Source of the DNA: an uncultured Bacteroidales bacterium
GTDB lineage: Bacteria > Bacteroidota > Bacteroidia > Bacteroidales > FEN-979
Assembly (NCBI GenBank): GCA_903875045.1
Contig: CAIQUS010000128.1
Location: forward strand, 1 to 44,236
Direction of reading: 5' to 3'
Length of the DNA: 44,236 nucleotides
In this document: positions 21,001-29,437 of the stretch, piece after piece
Position numbering within the stretch: the stretch's first letter is position 1
Layout of the letters: each line of letters starts with the position of its first letter
Program-made: the position numbers and the translations under genes
Notes under the pieces: generated by a model
Databases searched by the model: none
Seen by the model: the letters and a program-made list of their open reading frames with translations, nothing else
Told to the model about the DNA's origin: nothing

Positions 21001-24000
21001 GAAACATTCCCTTTGGTAATTAATCGCAATCCTGGATCGAATGCCACCAACACGGTCACGATAAAACCAAATACCGGTGTAACTTCTGCCATCACAGGAA
21101 CTTTAACCAGTGGCCCGATTTTTAAAATCCTTACTGATTATTTTGTCATTGATGGTTCGAATTCTGGTGGAACAAGCCGCGATCTTACAATCACCAATTC
21201 CTATGCGACAACCCCGAATGTTATTCTGATCGGTTCGACCGGAACAACTCCGATCATCAAGGTAACTGTGAAAAATTGTGTGCTTATCAATGGAGTGAAT
21301 ACATCCACCGCCCTGATAATCAGTGATGGAACAACCTCAGGCAATGCCGGATATTTCAGCAATATTACCATTCAGAACAACAGCATTCAAAAGGCCTATG
21401 TAGGGGTTTACAGTATTGCGGTTGTGGCTGCCGGCAATGGCAGTCAACTAATCACAGAAAATCTAATGAATACTTCCGGGGCAAATGCGATTGCATTTAC
21501 TGGCGTTTATGTGCAGGGCTGCGATGGGGCTGTTGTCTCAAAGAATCTGATTGGAAATTTTGACGGCACTGGCGCTCAGGATGACAAAGCAGTCTGGTTT
21601 GCCACCGGAACCATTAATAGTACCATTGAGAAAAACTACATTACAACTTTGGTTTATTCAGGTACCGGCGGTTATGGTGGTCATGGAATTGCTGTATCCA
21701 CAGGGGCAACCGGTTCGAATATTATGATCAGAAACAACATGATCTCCAATATTTCCGGAGATGGATGGGCTCAATCTACGCTGGGGGATAACTCTCATGG
21801 CATTTACCTTTACTCGGTACAAACCGGGGTTAAAGTATACCATAACTCCATCAATCTTTATGGAAACACCTTAAATAAAACAGGTGCTTATTCCTATGGC
21901 ATATCACTTGGAACCGGAAGTACTGCAGAAATTATAGACAATATTATTGTTAACAACCTTGGCTTGTTATCTGCAACCGGTCTGGGTAGTATCGGAATCT
22001 TCCTTCAAACCGGCAATACACAGTTAGAGGCATGTAATTACAACGATATATGGGTAAATCCAACCGGATCCGGAGTTAAATATATCGGCATGATTGGCGC
22101 TACCGGGTATACCGATCTGGCAAGCTGGCAAACGGCAAGTGGCAAGGATGCAAACAGCGTTTCCGGAGATCCGAAATTTGAAGCCAACACCAACCTGCAC
22201 ATTCAACCTACTGTTATTTCGCCCGTTAGTGATGCCGGTATAACAGGATATGCCATTGATGATATTGATGGAGATGTCAGGTCTAATCCACCCGACATTG
22301 GTGCCGACGAATATACCTTTACACCACCTTCTGTTGACCCACCTACCAGTTTCACAGCCACTCCCTTTAGTTCACAGCAAATCGATCTTACTTTTGGCTT
22401 AAATGCAGCAAGCAACAATGTTGTCATTGTCTGGAACCTCACCGGAACTTTTGGAACGCCTTCCGGAACACCCCCTGTGGCTGGAGGATCATTTGCCGGA
22501 GGAACGATGTTATATAATGGTGCAACCAGCCCTGTAAATCATACAGGTCTCATTGCAAATACTATGTATTATTATAAAGTCTGGTCATTTGACGGTTCTT
22601 TTTATTCAGGCGGCCTTTCTGCCAGCGCAACAACGCTTGCGGTGATCAACCCTACTTTATTTGCAGCAATTGCTGTTGCAAAGGATGAAATCGATCTTAC
22701 CTGGGTGAAAAACCTTGCCGACAACAATGTGATGGTAGCCACCAACAGCACCAGCACCTTTGGAACTCCGGTTCAGGGAACAGCTTATGCTGCCACCGAT
22801 CCTATTACCGGTGGCGGTACCGTTATTTACAATGGACCGCTTTCCGGGTTTAACCATACCGGTTTGTCTACATCAACCCAGTATTTTTATAAAGCATTTT
22901 CGGTGGATGCTGCAAAGAACTACTCTGCCGGTGTAACAGCCAATGCAACAACCATGTGCGATTATGCAACCATTACCGGAACAACCCCCGGCACCCGTTG
23001 TGGTACAGGAACCGTAGAACTTGCTGCAACCGCCAGTGGTACCTTAAAATGGTTCGCAAATCCAACAGGCGGAACCTCCCTTTTTACCGGTTCACCATTT
23101 ACAACTCCTCCGATCAGCACAACTACCAGTTTTTACGTTTCTACCGAAGCAAGTACGACGGGTCCCGGCACTGCTATCATCGGAACAGGTACTTCTTCTT
23201 CAACCTCAGCAGGTTATACACCATATTATCCCTATTGGGAAAGCAGTAAAAATCAAATTTTATTCCTGGCGAGTGAGTTAACTGCTGCCGGGTTAGGCGC
23301 AGGAAATATAAACTCAATGGCGTTAAATCTTTCATCGGTTAGCACAACAGCCATGACCAATTTCACCGTATCAATGGGTGCCTCGGCATTAACCGCTTTA
23401 ACTACAACTTATGAAACGGGCCTGACTGATGTTTATACAAACGCCTCCTATATGCCCGCCGGAACCGGTTGGCAAACTGTTACCTTTTCAACACCGTTTG
23501 CATGGGATGGAACTTCTAATATTATCCTTCAGATTTGCCAGGGTAACAATACCGGGTATTCTACGGGTTCTGGTGTTTATTATTCTACCACCACATTCAA
23601 TTGTCACCACTATGGTTACCAGGATGGCGGAACGGGCTGTGCGATGACTACACCCACTTATAACTATGTTGGAATGTACCGTCCCAATATTAAGTTTGGC
23701 GGTTTGGTTACGGCAACATGTGCCAGTCCCCGCACAGGAGTTCTTGCCACTGTAAACGCACCTCCGGCATTAACTGTCAGACCCGACACCACAATTTGTA
23801 ACAACGCAGTAAGAACCCTTGCTGTTGTTACTGGCGGCTCAGATTTTGACACTTACTTGTGGGGCCCCGTTACCAACCTGTTTGAGGATGAAGCATGTTC
23901 AATCCCTTACACCGGAAATAGTTTCCTGACAGTTTACTACAAATCAACTTCGGCAGGCATTCACTCCTATACCTGTACGGCGCATAAGGTAATCGGTGAA

Positions 24001-27000
24001 TGTATCAATACAGCGACATCAGTAATAACCAATTTACCGGCAAGTCCTGCATCTACTGCAACACCGCCTGCACTGTGCATCAGTGGCACTTCAGCATTAA
24101 CAATTGCTCCCGCAACAGGGTATGGCACTGCTACTTTCCAGTGGCAAAACTCTTCTGATAACAGTATATTTACCGATATTGCCGATGCAACTTCTCTCAC
24201 TTATTCCACCCCTGTACTTACCAGTACTACCTATTATAAAATGGCGGTAAAACTTGGTGCAGCAACGTGTTCAGAATCAACTGTTGCAACGGTTACTGTT
24301 AATGATCCATCTATTACCTCAACAACTCCTGCCACCCGTTGTGGTTCAGGAACAGTAACATTGGGGGCAACGGCCAATATAGGTTCCACGTTGAACTGGT
24401 TTCCGTCTGCAACCTGCGGTACAAGCCTCGGAAGCGGCACATCCTTTACAACGCCGGTTATTTCAACCACAACACCCTATTGGGTTGAAGCATCTACCGG
24501 CGGTACGTCATTCAATGTCGGTTTGACTGCAAACACTCAGGCATCAGGACCTTATGGTCCTTATGGAATGTTTTTCGCCACAACCAAGGCATCAACAATT
24601 AGTTCAATTGATGTATACCCCGGTGTAGCCACCACATTAATTATAACGATGAACGATGATCTGGGCGCTGTTGTCGATTCCCGGTCATTTGTAATTACCG
24701 CCGGCGAAGTCAGTTCCACCGTCCTTAAAACACTTCCATTGGGTTTCTGTGTACCTGCCGGCGTAACAGGATGGTCATTGAATTATAATGTAAACCTTTA
24801 TCGCGGATCAGGATCTTATACATATCCGTATACAAACAATGGTTTTTCTATCACTGGTAACACCTATGATGGCAACCCTATAACATCAGGAACCCGCTAC
24901 TATTACTATAATTGGGTGATTTATCAAACATGTGCCGGTCCGCGCGTACAGGTTGACGCTACAGTAACACCTGCTCCGGCCATTACCGCCAATGCAGCCC
25001 CCCTGGCAATGTGTATAGGAGGAACAACCTTGCTGGATGCAAGCAGTACCAACTCCGGTTATATCTACACCTGGTCACCTGCAACAATACCTCCAGGCGG
25101 ACCTTATGTTTCAGCCTCTCCGGAAGTAACTACCTTATATACTGTAACCGGTACTGACAATTCGGGTGGACCTTACGATGGGTGTGCTGAAATCGCTACA
25201 GTAACTGTTACCGTTAACCCTTCTCCATCCTCAGTAGCGGCTACAGCCAGCATTTACCAGGTTTGCGATGCGGTTACTCCTTATGATTTGTACTCCACCT
25301 CTAACAGCAATTCTTTTGTACACTCCACTTACGTTTCCCCCACCAAAGAGGGCGGGTTTGATCAGGGAGATACATTTTTATCAAACGGCTGGACTGAATT
25401 AAACGGTACGTATAACAACTGGTTTGTCGGAACGGCTGCCGGTGTGAAAGAAGGCCTGAATGCTGCTTATGTAGGAACAGGGTTCGTTGCTACCGGCAAT
25501 GCAGCCGTAAACCATTTCTACAGAGATGTAGTAATCCCGGCAGGGTATACGAATATTGCGCTGCAGTTTTATCTGAAGATGCCAGTTATAGATGGTGGGT
25601 ATGATTATTTTGAAGTATACACAACCACTCCGGCCTTTACACCAGTGGTGGGTGTAGAACCTTTTGATAACAATGTGAATTATCTGTTGTGGTATTATAA
25701 TACTTCAACCATATTCAGTGGGTATACCCTGCACACCATCAATCTTCCCGCTACTCTAGCCGGCACTACGGTACGTCTGGTCTTTACTTACCTGAACGAC
25801 GGGGTTGCTCCTCATGCGGTGGCGGCTGTGGATAACATTTCTGTTACTGCCGCTTTGAATATTCCTGCAACTTATTCCTGGACTTCCATTCCCGACGGGT
25901 TTACTTCTTCGTTGCAAAATCCTGTAGGGCTTACACAAACTTCAACAACATCCTATGTGGTTACGGCAACAAATAGTTTTGGCTGTTTTGCTACCGACAC
26001 CACCACCGTTTCAACGGTTACCAGTGCTTCCATCGTTACAAATCCGATGTATGTTGCTAAATGTGCCGGGGAAACAGCAAAATTTTCGGTTGTTGCAGCA
26101 GGTCCCGGATTAACATACCAATGGAGAAAAAATTATACGAATATCCCAATCGTTGATAACCCGAGTGCCGGTACAGATACATTAACTCTTCTCAATATTT
26201 CCTCTGCCGATGCTGACATTTACGATGTGAGTGTGCTTGCTTCCTGCGGATCGGCTGTGTTCAGCGATACTGCTTCATTAGCCGTTCATCCGACACCAAC
26301 AGCAGTAGCAGCAAGCAATTCACCTGTCTGCGAAGGTTCCGTATTAAACCTTACAGGTACAACCGATATCGGAACTGTATTCAGCTGGTCTGGTCCTGCC
26401 GGATTTACCTCATCCGTCGAAAATCCCTCCATTGCTTCGGCAACGCTGACTGCGGGCGGTACATATTCATTCACAGCTACCCTGGGTGGTTGTGCCAGCA
26501 CCGGAGCAACAGAAGTTGTTGTAAACCCGTTGCCATCTGCCCTCGCAATTGTGCCTTCTGCACCAACTATTATTGAAGGGGCAATTCAGGCGTTGGCCGC
26601 TTCCGGCGGAAATGTTGTTTCTACCTTGTTGAGCGAAAATTTCAATGGTGCAGAGGTTCCAGGCTGGACAGCAATCAATAATTCTTCAGGTGGCAATCCT
26701 GCGCTGGCTGCATGGATGTTATATCCTTCCGACCCATTAAACGTCCAAAGCAACGACAATTCCAATTATATTGCCTCCAACAGTGATGCACAGGGTTCAG
26801 GAGGCACTACCAGTACCGAACTGATCACACCTGTTATCAATACAACCGGATATACCAATTTGTCATTATCGTTCTGGCACTATTTTAAGGCTCTTTCCGA
26901 TGAGGGTAAAATTGAAGTTTCGACCGATGGTGGTGTTTCCTGGTTATCTCCTGCCTTGATTTCATACACAACCACACAGGGAACTGCAACTGCATGGGCT

Positions 27001-28182
27001 CACGCGGTCGTTGATTTGTCCGCCTATATAAACCAGACCAATTTACAATTACGATTCAGTTATAATTCGTCATGGGGATGGTATTGGTGCGTTGATAATG
27101 TTTCTATTACCACTACATTAGCCTCCCCGATCACCTGGTTGCCGATCACCGGATTGTACACCGATGCACTGGCCACTACTCCTTATCTGGGAACTGATGC
27201 TGCAACAGTGTATGCAAAACCTGCCAGCACAACAACATACACTGCAACAGCTACTTCACTTGCAAGTTGTACCAGAACAGCGAATGTGATTGTTACGGTT
27301 TTGAACAAAGCTACAGTTACAACCGATGCAACCACTTCAGTGGCCTCAACCACCGCTACCTCCGGGGGTACTGTTACTTCTGATGGCGGTTCCGCCGTTA
27401 CTGCCCGTGGTGTTTGTTACGGAATATCCCTTAATCCATCGCTTACAGACAATGTACTTACCGATCCGGGAACCGGAACGGGACATTATGTGAGCAACCT
27501 GACCCTGCTTTCCCCGGCAACACTTTACCATGTTCGTGCATACGCTACCAACAGTGCGGGCACCTCTTACGGTGCAGATGAGGTATTTACCACTCTTTCC
27601 GGTACCAAAACCATCAACCTGAGCGTGTTCCTTGAAGGTTTGTATAACAACGGCGGGTTAATGAGAAAAGCACAAGACGAATTTGGTGATCATTTCCCCG
27701 GCACTGTGGCCGATCAGATTACGGTTGAACTGCATGATGCATCAAACTATGCCACTGTTATTTACAATGCAGGTCTTATTGACCTTAACATGGATGGTAC
27801 CGCTACGGTAAGTATTCCCTCCACCTATTCCGGTTCATACTATCTTACCATCAAACACCGCAACAGTATTGAAATTACCAGTGCCTTGCCGGTTGATCTG
27901 TCGGGTGGTGTTCTTGACTACAACTTTGCCACCAATCTATCAAATACTTACGGCGACAATCTGAAAGCAATGGGTGAGGGGATCTATGCGATTTATGGTG
28001 GGGATGTTGACCAGGATACCGGTATTGGAGTAAGTGATATGGTTCTTGTTGACAATCAGTCTGCTGAGTTTGGTGTAGGATACATTCCTGAAGATGTTGA
28101 CGGAGATGGTGGTGTTGGTGTAAGTGATATGGTTATAGTTGACAACAATTCTGCTAACTTTGTAAGCGCTATTCTACCATAG
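18073..28182 (+). CDS. 3369-aa secreted beta-helix/Ig-like giant protein with C-terminal dockerin-like module
   Basis: The largest gene here. The start at 18073 gives a clean signal peptide (MKRLLLILVAVIMISGISLG|Q); the in-frame extension to 17818 has no such signal. Residues about 25-800 form a right-handed parallel beta-helix (repeated GIY, N-N and ITNNKIY-type turns) ending DIGADEFD at about 795. A second beta-helix at about 934-1416 ends DIGADEYT. Two Fn3-like domains follow (about 1418-1626), then a chain of Ig-like domains, some with Cys motifs (TPGTRCGTGTVEL, TPATRCGSGTVTL). A cleaved-adhesin/MAM-like domain lies at about 2850-3015 (ENFNGAEVPGWTAIN, WYWCVDNVSI), an Fn3-like domain with GVCYG at about 3080-3176, and the shared module from 3181. 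Its loops are DVDQDTGIGVSD and DVDGDGGVGVSD. There is no catalytic motif and no T9SS domain. It is likely a surface adhesin or polysaccharide-binding protein. Confidence 0.85.
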   Translation: MKRLLLILVAVIMISGISLGQVTVSGSNGADATYATLTNALGAFAAINAADQSGKDIIITITADVTTEAGTNSLNAGLWKSFTINPVGARTVSGTVATAPMINLNGASKVTIDGLNTGGNSLTISNLSTSATALTSTIRLIADASNNIITNCSILGSAAVPLGTNGGNIFISTGTTNGNDNNTISYCKIGPAGTNLPSKGIFANGTTTNANFANSGITINNCEIYDYFLTGGCAGIYALTGNTDWTITNNKIYQTASRTFTAAGIMYGIYFVNATYGNNIQITSNTIGYATNAGTGTFTLLGSVAGAFQGIYLGAQSTAAIACNINSNLISDISMTSSTGTFYGIYNATTASSNTININSNTVRNIATVTTTGIHYGIYSGAATTLSVNGNTLNNITRTGSGALYAIHMMSPTTATFNNNIISNLAINHATSASGIYGIYGNSSSVNVTANGNTIFNLTSTSTGSLTIAGIREYGISGNKVYQNNTIYNLSSGGGTATIYCIYQAAASSPNALDISGNKIYTINGAATIYAFYQSGSSAAVNIYKNKIYDISGFGAAAAVYGIYIGGGTTNNLYNNYVGDLRATAATGLNAINGIYGSATSTYNVYYNTVYLNATSSSATTFGTSCVYFSSTATAFNQRNNILVNLSTPAQEATNVATNGISACLRRSGGTAATVPANYSTTSNNNDFWCKPASGTNNHLSYVEGTSTVTNPKNTIADLKTFMVNRDQASKGENPAFVSTTGSDATFLHISTATPTQLESGAANIATFTDDYEGDIRQGNAGYPVQVNGGGTAPDIGADEFDGMPLDLTPPSIVYTPLPNTASIASRTLVATITDASGVGSGANQPVLYWKINSGAYTGPVAPTSIAGSNYTYDFGLGVVAADVVSYFIVAQDNAATPNVGSFPAGATVTATPPLASAGPAAPSTYTILGTLCGSKTVGVSGDYATLTAAIADLNAKELCGPLTFLLLDASYTNPAETFPLVINRNPGSNATNTVTIKPNTGVTSAITGTLTSGPIFKILTDYFVIDGSNSGGTSRDLTITNSYATTPNVILIGSTGTTPIIKVTVKNCVLINGVNTSTALIISDGTTSGNAGYFSNITIQNNSIQKAYVGVYSIAVVAAGNGSQLITENLMNTSGANAIAFTGVYVQGCDGAVVSKNLIGNFDGTGAQDDKAVWFATGTINSTIEKNYITTLVYSGTGGYGGHGIAVSTGATGSNIMIRNNMISNISGDGWAQSTLGDNSHGIYLYSVQTGVKVYHNSINLYGNTLNKTGAYSYGISLGTGSTAEIIDNIIVNNLGLLSATGLGSIGIFLQTGNTQLEACNYNDIWVNPTGSGVKYIGMIGATGYTDLASWQTASGKDANSVSGDPKFEANTNLHIQPTVISPVSDAGITGYAIDDIDGDVRSNPPDIGADEYTFTPPSVDPPTSFTATPFSSQQIDLTFGLNAASNNVVIVWNLTGTFGTPSGTPPVAGGSFAGGTMLYNGATSPVNHTGLIANTMYYYKVWSFDGSFYSGGLSASATTLAVINPTLFAAIAVAKDEIDLTWVKNLADNNVMVATNSTSTFGTPVQGTAYAATDPITGGGTVIYNGPLSGFNHTGLSTSTQYFYKAFSVDAAKNYSAGVTANATTMCDYATITGTTPGTRCGTGTVELAATASGTLKWFANPTGGTSLFTGSPFTTPPISTTTSFYVSTEASTTGPGTAIIGTGTSSSTSAGYTPYYPYWESSKNQILFLASELTAAGLGAGNINSMALNLSSVSTTAMTNFTVSMGASALTALTTTYETGLTDVYTNASYMPAGTGWQTVTFSTPFAWDGTSNIILQICQGNNTGYSTGSGVYYSTTTFNCHHYGYQDGGTGCAMTTPTYNYVGMYRPNIKFGGLVTATCASPRTGVLATVNAPPALTVRPDTTICNNAVRTLAVVTGGSDFDTYLWGPVTNLFEDEACSIPYTGNSFLTVYYKSTSAGIHSYTCTAHKVIGECINTATSVITNLPASPASTATPPALCISGTSALTIAPATGYGTATFQWQNSSDNSIFTDIADATSLTYSTPVLTSTTYYKMAVKLGAATCSESTVATVTVNDPSITSTTPATRCGSGTVTLGATANIGSTLNWFPSATCGTSLGSGTSFTTPVISTTTPYWVEASTGGTSFNVGLTANTQASGPYGPYGMFFATTKASTISSIDVYPGVATTLIITMNDDLGAVVDSRSFVITAGEVSSTVLKTLPLGFCVPAGVTGWSLNYNVNLYRGSGSYTYPYTNNGFSITGNTYDGNPITSGTRYYYYNWVIYQTCAGPRVQVDATVTPAPAITANAAPLAMCIGGTTLLDASSTNSGYIYTWSPATIPPGGPYVSASPEVTTLYTVTGTDNSGGPYDGCAEIATVTVTVNPSPSSVAATASIYQVCDAVTPYDLYSTSNSNSFVHSTYVSPTKEGGFDQGDTFLSNGWTELNGTYNNWFVGTAAGVKEGLNAAYVGTGFVATGNAAVNHFYRDVVIPAGYTNIALQFYLKMPVIDGGYDYFEVYTTTPAFTPVVGVEPFDNNVNYLLWYYNTSTIFSGYTLHTINLPATLAGTTVRLVFTYLNDGVAPHAVAAVDNISVTAALNIPATYSWTSIPDGFTSSLQNPVGLTQTSTTSYVVTATNSFGCFATDTTTVSTVTSASIVTNPMYVAKCAGETAKFSVVAAGPGLTYQWRKNYTNIPIVDNPSAGTDTLTLLNISSADADIYDVSVLASCGSAVFSDTASLAVHPTPTAVAASNSPVCEGSVLNLTGTTDIGTVFSWSGPAGFTSSVENPSIASATLTAGGTYSFTATLGGCASTGATEVVVNPLPSALAIVPSAPTIIEGAIQALAASGGNVVSTLLSENFNGAEVPGWTAINNSSGGNPALAAWMLYPSDPLNVQSNDNSNYIASNSDAQGSGGTTSTELITPVINTTGYTNLSLSFWHYFKALSDEGKIEVSTDGGVSWLSPALISYTTTQGTATAWAHAVVDLSAYINQTNLQLRFSYNSSWGWYWCVDNVSITTTLASPITWLPITGLYTDALATTPYLGTDAATVYAKPASTTTYTATATSLASCTRTANVIVTVLNKATVTTDATTSVASTTATSGGTVTSDGGSAVTARGVCYGISLNPSLTDNVLTDPGTGTGHYVSNLTLLSPATLYHVRAYATNSAGTSYGADEVFTTLSGTKTINLSVFLEGLYNNGGLMRKAQDEFGDHFPGTVADQITVELHDASNYATVIYNAGLIDLNMDGTATVSIPSTYSGSYYLTIKHRNSIEITSALPVDLSGGVLDYNFATNLSNTYGDNLKAMGEGIYAIYGGDVDQDTGIGVSDMVLVDNQSAEFGVGYIPEDVDGDGGVGVSDMVIVDNNSANFVSAILP

Positions 28183-28223
28183 TTCTTTTATACTCTATAC
28201 TAATTATTAAATAAATTACAAAG

Positions 28224-29396
28224 ATGGTTCAAAATAAAAAATTATCAACACCAGCTAATCTGTTGGCGATAATCCAAATAGTTATCCTTTATTATTTGGT
28301 TGTATTCACAGGGACTGCTCAGGCTCAAACTCCTTCGTTTTTTTGTGATATACGCAACGAAACGTATGTGTCAGCAAATATTTTTGAGTTTGATCTTTAC
28401 ATCACGCGTACAAGTATATTACCATTGGAGCTTGCCTGTTTCCAATCTGCGATTAAAATTAACACGGCTTTTATCAATGGAGGGGACATCACCCCCTCCA
28501 TTGTTACCAGCTCATCTGAATTTAACGCCCATCAGGTTCCTCTGGCAATCAACTTTGTTCAAGGCAGTAACAATTGTATCAAACTGGCTCCTCGTTTACC
28601 CCGGACAAATTACACTGCCCCTGTTGCAACAAATGGCACTATGGTTGCATCAAATATCGGCACCAAGGTATGCAGGATACGCTTATCAAATACCCTCTCT
28701 TTTGGTTCTTCTCCGATAAATTATGCTTGGAATTATACAGTTAGTCCTTATAATTCAATAGTTTCCGCTTTTGTTCCTGGCACTCCCGCCATAAATACCA
28801 TTGTTTCATCGGCAAATGATTTTGCTGTAAGTAATAATGTAAATGTATTTTTGGAAGGTCTTTACAACGGGTCAGAAATGAACAAGGCTAAAAATGAATT
28901 TGGTGATGGCCAGTTTAACGGACCTGTTGCTGACCTTGTAACCATTCAATTAGCTACTGCCCCAGGTTCAATCGTTAAAGAATTTTCAAATGTTAATCTG
29001 TTACAAAATGGAACGTGTTCCATCGGGCTTCCTGCTTCATCAGCAGGCAGCTATTATATTGTTGTAAAACATCGGAATAGCATCGAAACCTGGAGCGCCA
29101 ACCCAGTTACATTCTCTTCGAATCCAATATCTTATAATTTCACCAATGCTGCCAACAAAGCCGCTGGTGATAATATGAAAGATTTCAGCAATGGCTTTTT
29201 CGGAATTTACGCCGGGGATGCCGACCAGGATGGTGGCGTTGGAGTGTCTGACATGGTTCTTATTGACAATCAATCTGCCCTATTTGCTTCCGGTTACCTG
29301 GTAGAAGATATAGATGGTGATGGCGGTGTTGGTGTTAGTGACATGACCATTGTCGACAATAACTCTGCGGCATTTGTTTCAGTTATTTATCCGTAA
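28224..29396 (+). CDS. Secreted protein joining a cohesin-like N domain to the dockerin-like C module
   Basis: 390 residues. A long signal peptide covers 1-36 (IIQIVILYYLVVFTGTAQAQ). Residues about 37-205 form a domain shared with the products of 29438 and 32554 (opening TPSFFCDIRNET, then FEFDLYITRTS, and IGTKVCRIRLSNT). Its length and strand pattern resemble a cohesin fold; this is a reading by eye. Residues 206-390 are the shared C-terminal module (NVFLEGLYNG, YYIVVKHRNSIETWSA) with loops DADQDGGVGVSD and DIDGDGGVGVSD, closest to the module of the upstream giant. It is the only protein here with both parts, and could polymerise or act as an adaptor if the two domains bind each other. It begins 41 bp after the giant gene, probably in one operon. 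Confidence 0.82.
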   Translation: MVQNKKLSTPANLLAIIQIVILYYLVVFTGTAQAQTPSFFCDIRNETYVSANIFEFDLYITRTSILPLELACFQSAIKINTAFINGGDITPSIVTSSSEFNAHQVPLAINFVQGSNNCIKLAPRLPRTNYTAPVATNGTMVASNIGTKVCRIRLSNTLSFGSSPINYAWNYTVSPYNSIVSAFVPGTPAINTIVSSANDFAVSNNVNVFLEGLYNGSEMNKAKNEFGDGQFNGPVADLVTIQLATAPGSIVKEFSNVNLLQNGTCSIGLPASSAGSYYIVVKHRNSIETWSANPVTFSSNPISYNFTNAANKAAGDNMKDFSNGFFGIYAGDADQDGGVGVSDMVLIDNQSALFASGYLVEDIDGDGGVGVSDMTIVDNNSAAFVSVIYP

Positions 29397-29437
29397 TTTA
29401 TGCTCAAATTTTCTCACATAATGCAATTATTTAATAT

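Noticed and set aside
1375-29396. A cellulosome in the usual sense
   Set aside because: Dockerin-like loops are present, but no glycoside hydrolase, lyase or carbohydrate esterase with recognisable catalytic residues is joined to them here.
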